The notes: generated by a model not told the origin, from the letters alone. A stretch of 64,000 nt of DNA from Cutibacterium modestum (GCF_008326345.1 NZ_BJEN01000002.1:496001-560000); one strand, 5' to 3'. Numbered from the stretch's first letter, positions 44,211 through 55,034 are shown. Numbers and translations: made by a program.

Positions 44211-45311
44211 TCAGGAGATGCGCTCAGTGGTCTCTTGACTGAAGACGTGGACGGCAGCCGGGTTGACGCCCAGACGCACCTGCTCGCCACGCTGCGGAGG
44301 ACGACGTGAAGAGATACGAGCAACGACCTGGTGAGCCTCGCCGTTCTCGATCGAAGCTTGCTCACCGGATCCGACGAGAGAGCCGTACAGGTAGGCGTCA
44401 GCTCCGAGCTCCTCCACGACGGCAACGTCCAATCCGATGCCTTCATTGGCGAGGGTGAAGCTTTCTGGGCGGATGCCAAGGGTCAGTTTGGTTTCGTTTG
44501 GGGCCTTGACAAGGACGTCGCGAGAAACCGGGATGATGTAGTCGCCGAGCTTGACGCCGCCGTCAACGACATCGCCCTCCATGAGATTCATGGCGGGCGA
44601 CCCGATGAAACCAGCGACGAAGAGGTTCTTCGGGGTGTCGTACAGGGCGAGGGGAGAGTCCACTTGCTGCAGCACGCCGTCTTTCATGACGGCAACGCGG
44701 TCGCCCATCGTCATGGCCTCGACTTGGTCGTGGGTCACATAGACGGTGGTTACGCCGAGGCGCTGTTGTAGAGCGGCAATCTGGGTACGGGTCTGGACGC
44801 GCAGCTTGGCGTCAAGATTCGACAGCGGCTCATCCATGAGGAAGACCTGCGGGTTACGAACAATGGCACGGCCCATGGCGACGCGCTGACGCTGACCACC
44901 GGAAAGCGCCTTTGGCTTACGGTTGAGGAAGTCCTCTAGGCCCAGGAGCTTGGCGGCCTCCAGGACGCGCTGCTGACGCTCAGCCTTTGGCACGTTCTGC
45001 ATCTTAAGGGCGAAGCCCATATTGTCGGCCACGGTCATGTGGGGGTACAGGGCGTAGTTCTGGAAGACCATGGCGATGTCACGGTCCTTTGGGGGTAGGT
45101 CGGTGACGTCACGGTCCCCGATCCATATGGAGCCGGCGTTGACCTCTTCGAGGCCGGCCAACATTCGCAGGGAGGTCGACTTACCACAGCCAGAAGGTCC
45201 GACGAGGACCATGAACTCCCCGTCGCCAATGTTGAGGTTGAGCTTGCTGACGGCTGCGCGATCGGTGCCCGGGTAAACCCGAGTCGCCTCCTTATATTGC
45301 ACGGTTGCCAT
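44211..45311 (-). CDS. msmK: Sugar ABC importer ATPase (MsmK/UgpC type)
   Basis: 366 residues. Walker A GPSGCGKST at ~40, Q-loop FQNYALYPHMTV, signature LSGGQRQRVAMGRA, Walker B VFLMDEPLSNLDAK, H-loop VTHDQ, and a C-terminal TOBE/MalK regulatory domain (LTLGIRPESF). Such ATPases serve several CUT1 sugar importers. The importer at 49.5-52.7 kb lacks its own ATPase, so this is the natural partner. ATG 45311 is chosen by family similarity. Confidence 0.93.
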   Translation of the reverse strand: MATVQYKEATRVYPGTDRAAVSKLNLNIGDGEFMVLVGPSGCGKSTSLRMLAGLEEVNAGSIWIGDRDVTDLPPKDRDIAMVFQNYALYPHMTVADNMGFALKMQNVPKAERQQRVLEAAKLLGLEDFLNRKPKALSGGQRQRVAMGRAIVRNPQVFLMDEPLSNLDAKLRVQTRTQIAALQQRLGVTTVYVTHDQVEAMTMGDRVAVMKDGVLQQVDSPLALYDTPKNLFVAGFIGSPAMNLMEGDVVDGGVKLGDYIIPVSRDVLVKAPNETKLTLGIRPESFTLANEGIGLDVAVVEELGADAYLYGSLVGSGEQASIENGEAHQVVARISSRRPPQRGEQVRLGVNPAAVHVFSQETTERIS

Positions 45312-45513
45312 AACCGTTGTTCCTTTCCACGGGCAGGTACGTGCCCGACGATCCGTTGTGGAAAATCGGCGACGGATGTCACCGGGGCTCTCCGAGGCTT
45401 CGAAAAACCAGAACCGATCATAATGGACACGAACTACAAAGGTGGGGCGGGGGATGAATCCGGGGTGATTATCCTTGTCAAGTGGCGAATTTCCGGCGTG
45501 CGGGTAGGGGCTG

Positions 45514-46944
45514 TTAGCACTCAACGATGTTCACGGCCAAACCGCCGCGCGCCGTCTCCTTGTACTTCACCTTCATGTCGCGCCCGGTCTCCATCATCGT
45601 CTTCATGACCTGATCCAGGCTGACAATCTGAGAGCCGTCCCCAGCCATCGCTAGGCGGGAAGCCGTGACGGCCTTGATAGCGCCTAGCGCATTGCGTTCA
45701 ATACAAGGGATCTGTACCAGACCGCCGACGGGGTCGCAGGTGAGCCCGAGGTGATGCTCTAGGCCGATCTCGGCGGCGTTGCAGACCTGGGCCGGCGTCC
45801 CGCCCATGACCTGAGCCAGACCAGCCGCAGCCATTGAGCATGCTACGCCGACCTCACCCTGGCACCCGACCTCGGCCCCGGAGATCGACGCGGACTGTTG
45901 GTAAATCTCCCCGACGGCGCCAGCTGCTAGCAGAAAGTCAACGATGAGGTCGTCGTCACCGGTATCGACGCCTGGCGTGCCCGAATCGATGTCCGAACCG
46001 GGGGAGAGGAACTTCACCGCAAAGTGCAGGCAGGACGGGATGATGCCGGCGGCGCCGTTGGTCGGTGCGGTGACAATACGGCCACCTGCGGCGTTCTCTT
46101 CGTTGACAGCTAGGGCCCACACCGTCAGCCAGTCGACCGAACCAAACGGTTCTGGTTTGCCTGGAGTGATCCGCTCTCGGGTGACAAGATCACGGTGCAT
46201 CTTCATGGCGCGGCGGCGCACATGCAGACCGCCCGGAAGAACGCCGGCGCGCGAGCAACCGCGCTCGACGCAGGCATGCATGACTGCCCAGATGTCAAGG
46301 AGCTGGCCTCGCACCTCTTCCTCGTCTCTGAGGGTCATCTCATTGGCCATTGCGACCTCGGGGATGCTCATCCGGTAGTCCGAGCACTGCTGGAGGAGCT
46401 CCGTGCCGGTCTTGAAGGGGTAAGGGACCGGCGCGGAGTCCCGTACGATGGCGGGGTGCTCGTCCTCTCCATGTTCAACGACGAAACCGCCGCCGATGGA
46501 GTAGAAGGTGCGCTCAACCACGACGTCCTGACCAGACCAGGCGGTAAACGTCATGCCATTGGGGTGGAAGGGTAGCGACCGGTTGCAATGAAGGACGAGG
46601 TCCGTCGTGACGTCGAAGGAAACCTCCCGACCGCTATGGGCAGCATCCAGGGTGATGCAACCGCCGTTGACGATGGTGGCGGCTCGAGCCGGAGTCTGAT
46701 CCGTGTCGACGGTGGCCGGATCCTCGCCTTCGAGGCCCAGCAGGACAGCGGCCTCAGATCCGTGTCCGTGCCCGGTCGCTCCCAGCGATCCGAAGAGTTC
46801 AGCGCGCACGCGGGTGACCTCTGGCCACACCGGTGACTTAGCCAGATCAGTTACGAAGATCCGGGCGGCTCGCATGGGGCCGACGGTATGAGAACTGGAC
46901 GGGCCGATGCCGACCTTGAAGATGTCGAAAACACTGACTGCCAC
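45514..46944 (-). CDS. sdaA: L-serine dehydratase, single-chain iron-sulfur type
   Basis: 476 residues. The N-terminal domain starts SVFDIFKVGIGPSSSHTVGPM; the C-terminal catalytic domain has cysteines for a 4Fe-4S cluster, including GIIPSCLHF, GCQGEVGVACSMAAAGL and GLTCDPVGGLVQIPCIERN. It deaminates serine to pyruvate. Alone on the minus strand. With tdh, kbl and glyA in this window it completes threonine-to-pyruvate conversion. Confidence 0.95.
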   Translation of the reverse strand: MAVSVFDIFKVGIGPSSSHTVGPMRAARIFVTDLAKSPVWPEVTRVRAELFGSLGATGHGHGSEAAVLLGLEGEDPATVDTDQTPARAATIVNGGCITLDAAHSGREVSFDVTTDLVLHCNRSLPFHPNGMTFTAWSGQDVVVERTFYSIGGGFVVEHGEDEHPAIVRDSAPVPYPFKTGTELLQQCSDYRMSIPEVAMANEMTLRDEEEVRGQLLDIWAVMHACVERGCSRAGVLPGGLHVRRRAMKMHRDLVTRERITPGKPEPFGSVDWLTVWALAVNEENAAGGRIVTAPTNGAAGIIPSCLHFAVKFLSPGSDIDSGTPGVDTGDDDLIVDFLLAAGAVGEIYQQSASISGAEVGCQGEVGVACSMAAAGLAQVMGGTPAQVCNAAEIGLEHHLGLTCDPVGGLVQIPCIERNALGAIKAVTASRLAMAGDGSQIVSLDQVMKTMMETGRDMKVKYKETARGGLAVNIVEC

Positions 46945-47201
46945 GCCATCAATTTTGCCAAAGTCTGAAGAGCAATGTCAGCGAACCGCAATGGCTGGGT
47001 CGCAGCGAGTTGTCTTCATCAGTCTTCGCAGGGGATGCGCCGCGAGTGAGCGAAACAGCGGCGAGTTTCGTTCAACCTCTTGACCAACTCGTCAGGGTGG
47101 TCCATGCTCATTTCAAGCAAGAAGTGAAATCCTCTTTTGAAATATGCCTTTACAAAGGTTGTGAAGGCGTTGTCTTTAGACTCGGGAATGGAGAGCTGAC
47201 A
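46945..47201. promoter_or_regulatory. sdaA/ROK divergent control region
   Basis: 257 bases without a convincing gene. CCTTT-AC-AAAGG (47147-47158) is a perfect dyad, and TTTCA/TGAAA arms lie at about 47111-47129. The dyads are placed as operators for the rightward ROK gene. Confidence 0.45.
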
Positions 47202-48212
47202 GTGGCGAAGCGTGATCGACGCAGCGAACGGGCTGACGACGTCCTACTCGAGCTGCGTGCCGGAGATGCGATGAGCGCTGCTGACCTAGTGGAAGCCACC
47301 GGTTTATCTCGTCCGACCGTCATCTCGATCCTCAACGACCTCGAATCATCCGGGTGGGTGATTCGTGGTGCCTCCGACCCCGGTGGTCTGGGTCGGCCCG
47401 CGACGACGTGGTCCCTGGGCGGCGACGTCGGAATCGTTATCGGTGCTGACATCCTCGTTGATTCCATGCTGATGGTGGCGGTGACATTCGGAGGAACCAT
47501 CATGGCTGCGCGGAGCTCTCGGCTCAGCCAGTACCGGCCTGACGCCCGTCTTGAGGCTGTCGTCAGCGCTATCGAGTCGCTGCGGGACGCCTGCCGGGAC
47601 AAGGGGCCCTTACTGCACCTGGCTGTCTCCACCACAGGAGTCGTCGATGGGGAGGGGCGCGTCGTCCGAAGCGATCTGGTACCGCAGTGGACCGGGTTAA
47701 ACCTTGGCCATCTGCTCTCCCAACGTGTTGACGTCCCCGTGACCGTCGACAACGACATCAATATGGCTGCCTACGGCGAGTTCTGCCAACGTCGCCAGCG
47801 CGGTGCGCTCGATCCTGACGCTGACATGCTCCTGGTGCGGATGAGCCGCGGTCTGCACACCGGTCTGGTGCTCAACGGACAGTTGCACCGAGGCCGGACG
47901 TGGAATGCGGGTGAGATTAGCGACGTGCTCGATCTGCGTCTGGACGGCGACGAGACGCCCGATGACGACTGGATCGATCGAGCAGCCCTGACGACCGGTT
48001 CAGTGGCAGCGGTCATAGACCCGGATGTCATCGTCATGTCCGGGCCTACGAATGCGTCGGTCACGGTGATTCGCCGGGTCATCGAACGACTCATATCCAG
48101 GCGTCCGCTCGGTTCGGAGTCGATGACCGCCGAGGTTGAAGAGTTGGGCCGGGCCGCGTCAGTCGTGGGGACTCTTAACACCGCATTGGAAGTGGTGACG
48201 AGGAAGGCCTAG
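47202..48212 (+). CDS. ROK-family transcriptional regulator (NagC/XylR type)
   Basis: 336 residues from GTG 47202, preceded by GGAGAG. N-terminal winged helix (SAADLVEATGLSRPTVISIL) and ROK domain (LAVSTTGVVDGEGRVVRSD, VPVTVDNDINMAAYGEF). The usual zinc motif with several cysteines is not seen, so sugar sensing may differ. It heads the operon with an oxidoreductase and sugar importer, which it probably controls. Confidence 0.87.
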   Translation: MAKRDRRSERADDVLLELRAGDAMSAADLVEATGLSRPTVISILNDLESSGWVIRGASDPGGLGRPATTWSLGGDVGIVIGADILVDSMLMVAVTFGGTIMAARSSRLSQYRPDARLEAVVSAIESLRDACRDKGPLLHLAVSTTGVVDGEGRVVRSDLVPQWTGLNLGHLLSQRVDVPVTVDNDINMAAYGEFCQRRQRGALDPDADMLLVRMSRGLHTGLVLNGQLHRGRTWNAGEISDVLDLRLDGDETPDDDWIDRAALTTGSVAAVIDPDVIVMSGPTNASVTVIRRVIERLISRRPLGSESMTAEVEELGRAASVVGTLNTALEVVTRKA

Positions 48213-48292
48213 GTACCGAGCATCCACATCCCGTGGCCCTGCGAGACATGGCCAAGGTCGTTTCCGCAGTTGAGAAAGGACAGCACAGCGTC

Positions 48293-49501
48293 ATGACGAC
48301 ACATCGAGAAGAGCGCCTCGGCGATCACATGAGGGTGGGCGTCGTTGGCGTTGGAGCTCGCTGCCGGCTTGCCCTTAACGCCGAAATGGAGGGCAACGAG
48401 GGCGTCGTCACTGCGGTCTGCGAGCCGCATCACTTGGCCCGCAAACGGGTAGCAGAGCGATTAGGGAAGGACCCCGACTCGATCACGATCACTTCCGACG
48501 TTGCCGGACTCATCGCCTCGGGTATCGACGTCGCTTTCGTCACCTCCCCAGACGACACCCACGCCGAGGTCACATGCCCGCTTTTAGAGGCTGGAATCCC
48601 GGTGTACCTGGAGAAGCCCCTGGCTGTCACCATGGCTACGGCGACCAAGATCCTGACGACCGCCTTCGAGACCGGCACGAAGCTCTACGTCGGCCACAAT
48701 ATGAGGCATATGAACGTGGTGAGATCCATGCGTGACCTCATCCGCACGGGTCGGATCGGCGAGGTTAAGGCGATTTGGTGCCGTCATTTCGTCGGGTCAG
48801 GTGGTGACTTTTACTTCAAAGACTGGCACGCCACCCGCGAGCACGGTACGGGCCTGCTATTGCAGAAGGCTGCTCATGACATTGACGTCATGCACTGGTT
48901 CGCAGACTCCTACACCGCCGATGTCGTCGGCATGGGGGGATTGACCCTCTACGACCAAATTACCGATCGCCGTGACAACTCCGACCAACTCATGGGGGAT
49001 TGGTACTCGCTGGATAACTGGCCTCCGCTGACTCAGAAAGGCCTCAATCCTGTTATTGACGTCGAAGATATTTCGATGATGCTTATGCGAATGGACTCGG
49101 GGGTTTTCGCCTCTTACCAACAGTGCCATTACACCCCGGATTATTGGCGCAACTACACCGTCATCGGTACGGAGGGACGCATTGAGAACTTCGGTGACGG
49201 CGAAGGAGGCGTTATCCGGTTGTGGAACAAGCGAACCCACTACAACGCCGACGGTGATGAGATTTTCCCAATCATTGGGGATGCTAATGGGCACGGTGAC
49301 GCCGACGTATTGACGGTTACCGAATTCCTCAACTTCGTGAGGAACGGAACCTGCACGGATACCTCGCCGTTGGGTGCCTGGTATGCCGTCGCTGCGGGAA
49401 TTGAGGCCACTGAGTCGTTGCGTCATGGGTCGACGCCGCGTCAGGTGCCGACGCTGGATGACGAGATCGTCCGGTACTTCAACAACAACCAGGTCAAGTG
49501 A
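48293..49501 (+). CDS. Gfo/Idh/MocA family oxidoreductase
   Basis: 402 residues from ATG 48293; ATG 48329 is the alternative. Rossmann motif VGVVGVGARCRLAL, DVAFVTSPDDTHAEV, and the catalytic EKPLAVT. C-terminal domain HATREHGTGLLLQKAAHDIDV. An NAD(P)-dependent dehydrogenase of a sugar or inositol-like substrate, probably the compound imported by the neighbouring transporter. Unlike the 29 kb copy, this gene is intact. Confidence 0.88.
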   Translation: MTTHREERLGDHMRVGVVGVGARCRLALNAEMEGNEGVVTAVCEPHHLARKRVAERLGKDPDSITITSDVAGLIASGIDVAFVTSPDDTHAEVTCPLLEAGIPVYLEKPLAVTMATATKILTTAFETGTKLYVGHNMRHMNVVRSMRDLIRTGRIGEVKAIWCRHFVGSGGDFYFKDWHATREHGTGLLLQKAAHDIDVMHWFADSYTADVVGMGGLTLYDQITDRRDNSDQLMGDWYSLDNWPPLTQKGLNPVIDVEDISMMLMRMDSGVFASYQQCHYTPDYWRNYTVIGTEGRIENFGDGEGGVIRLWNKRTHYNADGDEIFPIIGDANGHGDADVLTVTEFLNFVRNGTCTDTSPLGAWYAVAAGIEATESLRHGSTPRQVPTLDDEIVRYFNNNQVK

Positions 49502-49532
49502 TCACAACGAGAACGAGACAGAGAGGTCAATC

Positions 49533-50819
49533 ATGGATCGCAGAGGTTTCATCGGGGCTGCTCTCGCCGCCCTAGCCGTTGCTGGATGCTCATCAAGCGA
49601 GGAGAACGAGTCGGACGTCTCGCCGAGCGCCGACTCAAAAACGTCGGCGGAGCTGACCCTGGCCTACTGGGACAAGAACCAGACGAAGACGATCGAGCAG
49701 AACCTTAAGTCCTTCGCTAAGAAATACCCAAACATCAAGATCAAAACGAACTTGGCCGGGTTCAAGGACTACTGGAACAAGCTGCGCACCCAGGCGCAGG
49801 GCAACGAACTTCCCGACGTTTTTTGGATGAACGGTCCTAACATCCAACTTTACGCTGCCAACGGCATGCTCGCCCCCATCGACAAGATCACTGGCGCAGG
49901 TGTTAAGTGGTCTAACTACCCGAAAGCGCTGGTTGATCTCTATACATTTGAGGGCAAGCATTACGGCGTGCCCAAAGACTTTGACACCATCGGCGTCTTC
50001 TACAACAAGAAGATTTTTAAGGAGGCCGGAGTCGAGGCGCCTACCGCGGGCTGGACCTGGGATGATTTCCACGATAAAGCCAAGAAGATTTCTGATTGGG
50101 GCAAATCCAAAGGTATTTACGGATGTGCTACCACCATCAACGGTGATGGTCAGGATACATACTACAACACCATTGCGCAGGCTGGTGGTTATGTCATCAA
50201 AGACCATGCTTCTGGATTCGGTGATCCTAAGAGCATCGAGGGGCTACAATGCTGGGCAGACTGGGTTAAGGACGGATCGGTTGCATCGCCGAAGGTTGTT
50301 ACCGACACGAAACCGTCCCAAATGTTCACGAGTGGTAAGTCCGCCATGTTCTGGACGGGTGATTGGACGGCCTCCGAGCTTGCCGAAGAGCTCAAAGGCC
50401 AAGAAGGCGACTACGACGTGATTGACCTGCCCAAGAAGGCAAAGCAGGCCACCATTATCCATGGCCTTGGCTGGGTCGCGTCAGCCAAGAGTGAGAATAA
50501 AGCGGCAGCTCTAGCCCTCATCGCCCACATGTCCGGCAAGGAGAGCCAGAAGGTCGAGGCGAAGAACGGCACGGCCATCCCGGCCTTCAATGGCACTCAG
50601 AGCGCTTGGGTCAAGAACTTTCCGAAATGGAACTGCAAGATGTTTGTCGATGCGGCGACCAGGTATGCCGTGACTTACCCAGTCAGTCAGAACACTGATT
50701 CCTGGGCTAACCGGGAGGCTGACTTCCTAACCCCAGCTTTCGGTGGCGAAACGCCGGTCTCCGAAGCAGCCAAAAAGCTGGCGGCCTTCATGAACGACGC
50801 CCTAGGTAAGGAAAAGTGA
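49533..50819 (+). CDS. Sugar ABC transporter substrate-binding lipoprotein
   Basis: 428 residues. Signal MDRRGFIGAALAALAVAGC with lipobox VAGC; family SBP_bac_1 (AELTLAYWDKNQTKTIEQNL, LPDVFWMNGPN, KHYGVPKDFDTIGVFYNKK). It binds a sugar outside the membrane for the two permeases that follow. GAGAGG precedes ATG 49533; the stop overlaps the permease start. Confidence 0.92.
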   Translation: MDRRGFIGAALAALAVAGCSSSEENESDVSPSADSKTSAELTLAYWDKNQTKTIEQNLKSFAKKYPNIKIKTNLAGFKDYWNKLRTQAQGNELPDVFWMNGPNIQLYAANGMLAPIDKITGAGVKWSNYPKALVDLYTFEGKHYGVPKDFDTIGVFYNKKIFKEAGVEAPTAGWTWDDFHDKAKKISDWGKSKGIYGCATTINGDGQDTYYNTIAQAGGYVIKDHASGFGDPKSIEGLQCWADWVKDGSVASPKVVTDTKPSQMFTSGKSAMFWTGDWTASELAEELKGQEGDYDVIDLPKKAKQATIIHGLGWVASAKSENKAAALALIAHMSGKESQKVEAKNGTAIPAFNGTQSAWVKNFPKWNCKMFVDAATRYAVTYPVSQNTDSWANREADFLTPAFGGETPVSEAAKKLAAFMNDALGKEK

Positions 50820-51778
50820 TGACCCCGTCTGGTGGGTGTGGTGGTTCGGCGGGCGCCTCTCCCCGCCGGCCGAGATCCCATCGGCCCCGACGAAGAAATC
50901 CGACGAGTGTGGGGGCGTGGCCAATTCTCTTTATCGGCCCATTCATGCTCGGCATTGCGGTGTTCTATTACTGGCCCATCGTCAAGAACATCGTCTCCTC
51001 GTTGCAGCAGACTAATGCTTTCGGGAGGAACCCCGAGTTTGTCGGACTGCAGAACTACAGCGACGTGTTCTCGAGTCCGGACCTGGGCTCGGCGATGTTC
51101 AACACCCTGTTATACACACTCATCGTTCTGCTAGGGATCCCTCTGTCGGTCATTATCGCGTCGATAATCGAATTGCCGGGTCTGAAGTTTAAGAGGTTAT
51201 ACCGAATCCTGTACTTCATGCCCTACCTGGCGATGCCGATGGCTGTCGCCCAAGTCTGGAAGATCGTCTACAACGGTCAGTTCGGCCTGTTCAATCAGAT
51301 CCTCCGGGGTTTGGGTGTGAACGATCCACCTTACTGGCTAGTCACGCCGGGGTGGGCCTTAGCTGCGGTCGCACTATTCGGGTTGTGGGCATCTATTGGG
51401 TTCAACGTCATTATCCTCTCAGCCGGCTTGAAGTCGATACCTCGGGAGTTATACGAAGCCGCATCGATCGATGGCGCTTCGAGATGGCGCCAGTTCCGGT
51501 CGATCACGGTCCCACTATTGTCCCCATCGATCTTCTTTCTGGCGATTATGACGACGATCAGCGGATTCCAGCTCTTTGGCGCCTTATACGCCATGATCGG
51601 TACCGGAAACCCAGCTGAACCTAGAACACGATCGTTAGTGTCCCTGTTCTACCGGGAGGCATTCGTCAACAACAATCAGGGGATGGGAGCAGCAATTGCC
51701 ATCGTCATCTTCCTCCTCGTAGCTGCCGTCACCGTCGTTCAATTTCTGGGTCAGAAGAAATGGGTCAACTATGTCTGA
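50816..51778 (+). CDS. Sugar ABC transporter permease 1 (MalF type)
   Basis: 320 residues, six helices. A ~30-residue Arg/Pro-rich N-terminus precedes the first helix (WPILFIGPFMLGIAVFYYW). The ATPase-coupling EAA loop reads YEAASIDGASRWRQFRSITV. Its GTG overlaps the end of the SBP gene and its end overlaps the next permease by eight bases. Confidence 0.92.
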   Translation: MMTPSGGCGGSAGASPRRPRSHRPRRRNPTSVGAWPILFIGPFMLGIAVFYYWPIVKNIVSSLQQTNAFGRNPEFVGLQNYSDVFSSPDLGSAMFNTLLYTLIVLLGIPLSVIIASIIELPGLKFKRLYRILYFMPYLAMPMAVAQVWKIVYNGQFGLFNQILRGLGVNDPPYWLVTPGWALAAVALFGLWASIGFNVIILSAGLKSIPRELYEAASIDGASRWRQFRSITVPLLSPSIFFLAIMTTISGFQLFGALYAMIGTGNPAEPRTRSLVSLFYREAFVNNNQGMGAAIAIVIFLLVAAVTVVQFLGQKKWVNYV

Positions 51779-52664
51779 GATTGCACAGGAGGGCGGGGCC
51801 TTGAGCCAGCAGGAGGTCGACCAGCTCATCAAGAAGGGCGATCGGAACTCCCAAAAAAGTCTTGTCGGTGTTCACGTATTGCTGCTCCTCGGCGGCATCG
51901 TCATGATCTTCCCGTTCGCATACCAGGTGCTCATGTCATTGTCGACGAATGCTGAGATTCAGGCCGTCCCACCTAAGTTCATCCCTGATAAGTGGCAGGT
52001 TAAGAACTATGCCGAAGTTTTCACGAGATTGCCGTTCCTCAAGCAGTTCGGTGTCTCTGTGACGATTACCGTCCTGCGAACTGTCGCACAGCTGATCCTG
52101 TGCGCTATGGGCGGGTATGCGTTTGCCCGGATGAAGTTCGGGGGCAGGTCGATCATTTTTGGCCTCGTGCTGGCTATCCTTATGGTGCCGGGGCAGTCGT
52201 GCCTCCTTGGGCAGTATCAGATCATTCGTGACCTCGGCTTGCTAGAGACGCCGTGGGGTATTGTTCTTCCCGGATTCTTTTCAGCCTTCGGTATCTTTCT
52301 CATGCGGCAGTCCTTTATGAGCGTGCCTGTCGAACTCGAAGAGGCCGTCCGCCTGGATGGCTGCAACCCCTGGCAGACCTTCTGGCGAGTTATGGTTCCT
52401 GTCGTCAAACCAGGACTGTTCGCCGTCATGATCACCACCGTTCTTTGGTCCTGGAACGACTTGTTGTGGCCGCTGATCGTGACTACGCGGGAAGAATCCA
52501 TGCCATTGAGTGTGGGGATTGCCACCCTGGCAGGCCAGCACTCCAGCGAGTTTGCCCTCATGATGGCCGCCTCGGTGATGGCTATGGCGCCGATCTTCCT
52601 GCTGTTCTTCTCGATGCAGAAGAAGGTCATCGAAGGGCTAGCCAGCTCCGGTTTGAAAGGCTGA
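51771..52664 (+). CDS. Sugar ABC transporter permease 2 (MalG type)
   Basis: 297 residues, six helices. EAA loop EEAVRLDGCNPWQTFWRVMV. It completes the importer's membrane part. The last gene of the unit; no ATPase follows, so the msmK-like protein at 44.2 kb is presumably used. Confidence 0.92.
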   Translation: MSEIAQEGGALSQQEVDQLIKKGDRNSQKSLVGVHVLLLLGGIVMIFPFAYQVLMSLSTNAEIQAVPPKFIPDKWQVKNYAEVFTRLPFLKQFGVSVTITVLRTVAQLILCAMGGYAFARMKFGGRSIIFGLVLAILMVPGQSCLLGQYQIIRDLGLLETPWGIVLPGFFSAFGIFLMRQSFMSVPVELEEAVRLDGCNPWQTFWRVMVPVVKPGLFAVMITTVLWSWNDLLWPLIVTTREESMPLSVGIATLAGQHSSEFALMMAASVMAMAPIFLLFFSMQKKVIEGLASSGLKG

Positions 52665-52768
52665 ATGAATAGTTACCGACTGGGTGTGCATCCCCGACGA
52701 GGTAGTGGCACAGTTGTGTTGTCACAAGGATGTGGTTTGGGGGTGATCCCCCGGAAAGGCAAACGGCG

Positions 52769-53806
52769 ATGAAGGCTTTGGCAAAGACCCGGCCAGAACC
52801 GGGACTTGAACTTATTGACATTCCCGACCCAACACCACGGCCCAACGATGTCGTCGTCAAAGTGCTGCGCAGCGGGATCTGCGGCACCGACGTTCACATC
52901 GATAAATGGGATGGCTGGGCTGCCAAGACGGTGCATACCCCGCTGGTCCTCGGTCACGAATTTTGCGGCGAGATCGTCGAGCTCGGTTCAGAGGTCAATG
53001 ATCTAGAGGTCGGGCAGTTCATCTCCGGTGAGGGCCACTACGTCTGCGGGCGCTGCCGAGCATGCCTAGCAGGCAAACGTCACCTGTGCCGCAACACCCA
53101 AGGTATCGGGTATGCCGTCGACGGAGCCTATTGCCAATATTTCGTCATGCCGGCCGGCAACGTCTGGGTACATCACATCCCCGACCTTGCCCCCGACGTT
53201 GCGGCGATCTTTGACCCGTTTGGCAATGCCGTACATACGGCCCTGCAGTTCCCCTGTCTGGCCGAGGACGTCCTGGTTTCAGGTGCTGGGCCGATCGGCA
53301 TTATGGCGGCCCTGGTTGCCCAGTTCCAAGGGGCGCGTAACGTCGTCGTCACCGACTTGTCCGACGAGCGGCTGGAGCTGGCTCAGCAGTTGGGCTTGAA
53401 GAACACCGTCAATGTTTCCCGTGAAGGTTTAGAGACGGTGTGGGACCGGTTCGACATGAAGGAGGGGTTCGACATCGGCCTGGAAATGTCCGGGTCGGGG
53501 GCAGCTTTGACGTCCATGATCGGCAACATGACCCATGGCGGACGTATCGCGCTGTTAGGAACCCCGAGCAACGACACTACCCTCGACGTCTCCAAGATCA
53601 TCTTCAACATGATCACACTTCAGGGAGTGACCGGGCGCCAGATCTTCGAAACCTGGTACACCATGTCCTCCCTCATCCGTTCTGGTCTAGACATCTCCGG
53701 AATCATCACCGATCGATACCCGATCACGGATTTTCGGGAAGCCTTCAACGTCGCCGGCTCAGGCCACGGCGGCAAGGTCGTCATGAACTGGGAATGCCTC
53801 GACTGA
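52769..53806 (+). CDS. tdh: L-threonine 3-dehydrogenase
   Basis: 345 residues, zinc-dependent MDR. Catalytic zinc Cys38 in [15 protein letters not shown]; structural zinc cysteines in [18 protein letters not shown] motif [14 protein letters not shown]. It oxidises threonine to 2-amino-3-ketobutyrate. Assignment is firm because kbl follows 25 bases downstream. Confidence 0.93.
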   Translation: MKALAKTRPEPGLELIDIPDPTPRPNDVVVKVLRSGICGTDVHIDKWDGWAAKTVHTPLVLGHEFCGEIVELGSEVNDLEVGQFISGEGHYVCGRCRACLAGKRHLCRNTQGIGYAVDGAYCQYFVMPAGNVWVHHIPDLAPDVAAIFDPFGNAVHTALQFPCLAEDVLVSGAGPIGIMAALVAQFQGARNVVVTDLSDERLELAQQLGLKNTVNVSREGLETVWDRFDMKEGFDIGLEMSGSGAALTSMIGNMTHGGRIALLGTPSNDTTLDVSKIIFNMITLQGVTGRQIFETWYTMSSLIRSGLDISGIITDRYPITDFREAFNVAGSGHGGKVVMNWECLD

Positions 53807-53831
53807 TAAGCGATTTACAGGAAGGACAACT

Positions 53832-55034
53832 ATGTACGGATCTATGAAGGATGAACTCAGTGCCAAGATCGCAGCCCTCAAGGAGGAAGGCCTCTACAAA
53901 GCGGAGGCCCCGTTGACCAGCCCCCAGTCGGGCGAGATCACCGTCGGTGACGGACGCGAGGTCATCAACCTGTGCGCGAATAACTACCTTGGTTTGGCTG
54001 ATTCCCCGGTGCTTATTGAGGCCGCCAAAAAGGCCCTCGATGAATGGGGTTTCGGGATGGCCTCGGTTCGATTTATTTGTGGCACTCAGACCCTTCACCA
54101 GGAGCTCGAGCGAGCCATTACCGAGTTCCTTCACCCCGACGGCCCTGACAACTGGGACACCATTCTTTACTCGTCGTGTTTCGACGCCAACGGGGGTCTC
54201 TTTGAGGTCCTTCTCGGCCCCGACGACGCGATCATTTCCGACGAGCTCAACCATGCTTCGATCATCGACGGGGTCCGGCTATGCAAGGCCCAACGCTTCC
54301 GCTACCGCAATCAGGACATGGCCGACCTCGAAGCTCAGCTTGAGGACGTTAGGGCCAAGGGCTGCAGGCACATCATGATCGCCACCGATGGCGTCTTCTC
54401 GATGGATGGATTCGTTGCCCCGCTGCCGCAGATCTGTGATCTCGCCGAGAAATACGGCGCGATGATCATGGTCGACGACTCCCACGCCGTCGGGTTCGTT
54501 GGTGACCACGGTGCCGGAACCCCTGAGTACTGGGGTGTTCGTGACCGCGTCGACGTCCTCACGGGTACCCTTGGCAAAGCTCTGGGTGGCGCGTCGGGTG
54601 GCTACACCTGTTCCCATCGGGAGGTCGTCGAGATGTTGCGCCAAAACTCGCGTCCTTACCTGTTTTCTAACTCGCTGACTCCTTCGATCGCCGGAGCCTC
54701 GCTAGCTGCCCTTGACTTGCTCAAGACCTCCGGCGACCTGCTCACCAAGCTGCGCGAGAACACCGAGTACTTCCGTTCCGAGATGACGCGTCGCGGATTT
54801 GAGATCCCCGAGTCCACCCACCCGATTGTGCCGGTGATGGTGGGAGACGCCGTCAAGGCTGCGAAGATGGCCGACGCCATGCTCGCCAAGGGCATCTACG
54901 TTCGTGCCTTCAGCTACCCGGTGGTTCCCAAAGGGAAGGCTCGCATCCGTACCCAAATGTCGGCCGGGCTTAGCCGAGAACAGCTCGACAAGGCCATTAA
55001 GGCCTTCGAGGAGGCGCGCGAGGAAGTCGAGTGA
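53832..55034 (+). CDS. kbl: Glycine C-acetyltransferase (2-amino-3-ketobutyrate CoA ligase)
   Basis: 400 residues, alpha-oxoamine synthase family. [12 protein letters not shown] at the start, [23 protein letters not shown], and the PLP lysine in [13 protein letters not shown]. It cleaves aminoketobutyrate to glycine and acetyl-CoA. Operon partner of tdh; ends at an intrinsic terminator. Confidence 0.96.
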   Translation: MYGSMKDELSAKIAALKEEGLYKAEAPLTSPQSGEITVGDGREVINLCANNYLGLADSPVLIEAAKKALDEWGFGMASVRFICGTQTLHQELERAITEFLHPDGPDNWDTILYSSCFDANGGLFEVLLGPDDAIISDELNHASIIDGVRLCKAQRFRYRNQDMADLEAQLEDVRAKGCRHIMIATDGVFSMDGFVAPLPQICDLAEKYGAMIMVDDSHAVGFVGDHGAGTPEYWGVRDRVDVLTGTLGKALGGASGGYTCSHREVVEMLRQNSRPYLFSNSLTPSIAGASLAALDLLKTSGDLLTKLRENTEYFRSEMTRRGFEIPESTHPIVPVMVGDAVKAAKMADAMLAKGIYVRAFSYPVVPKGKARIRTQMSAGLSREQLDKAIKAFEEAREEVE

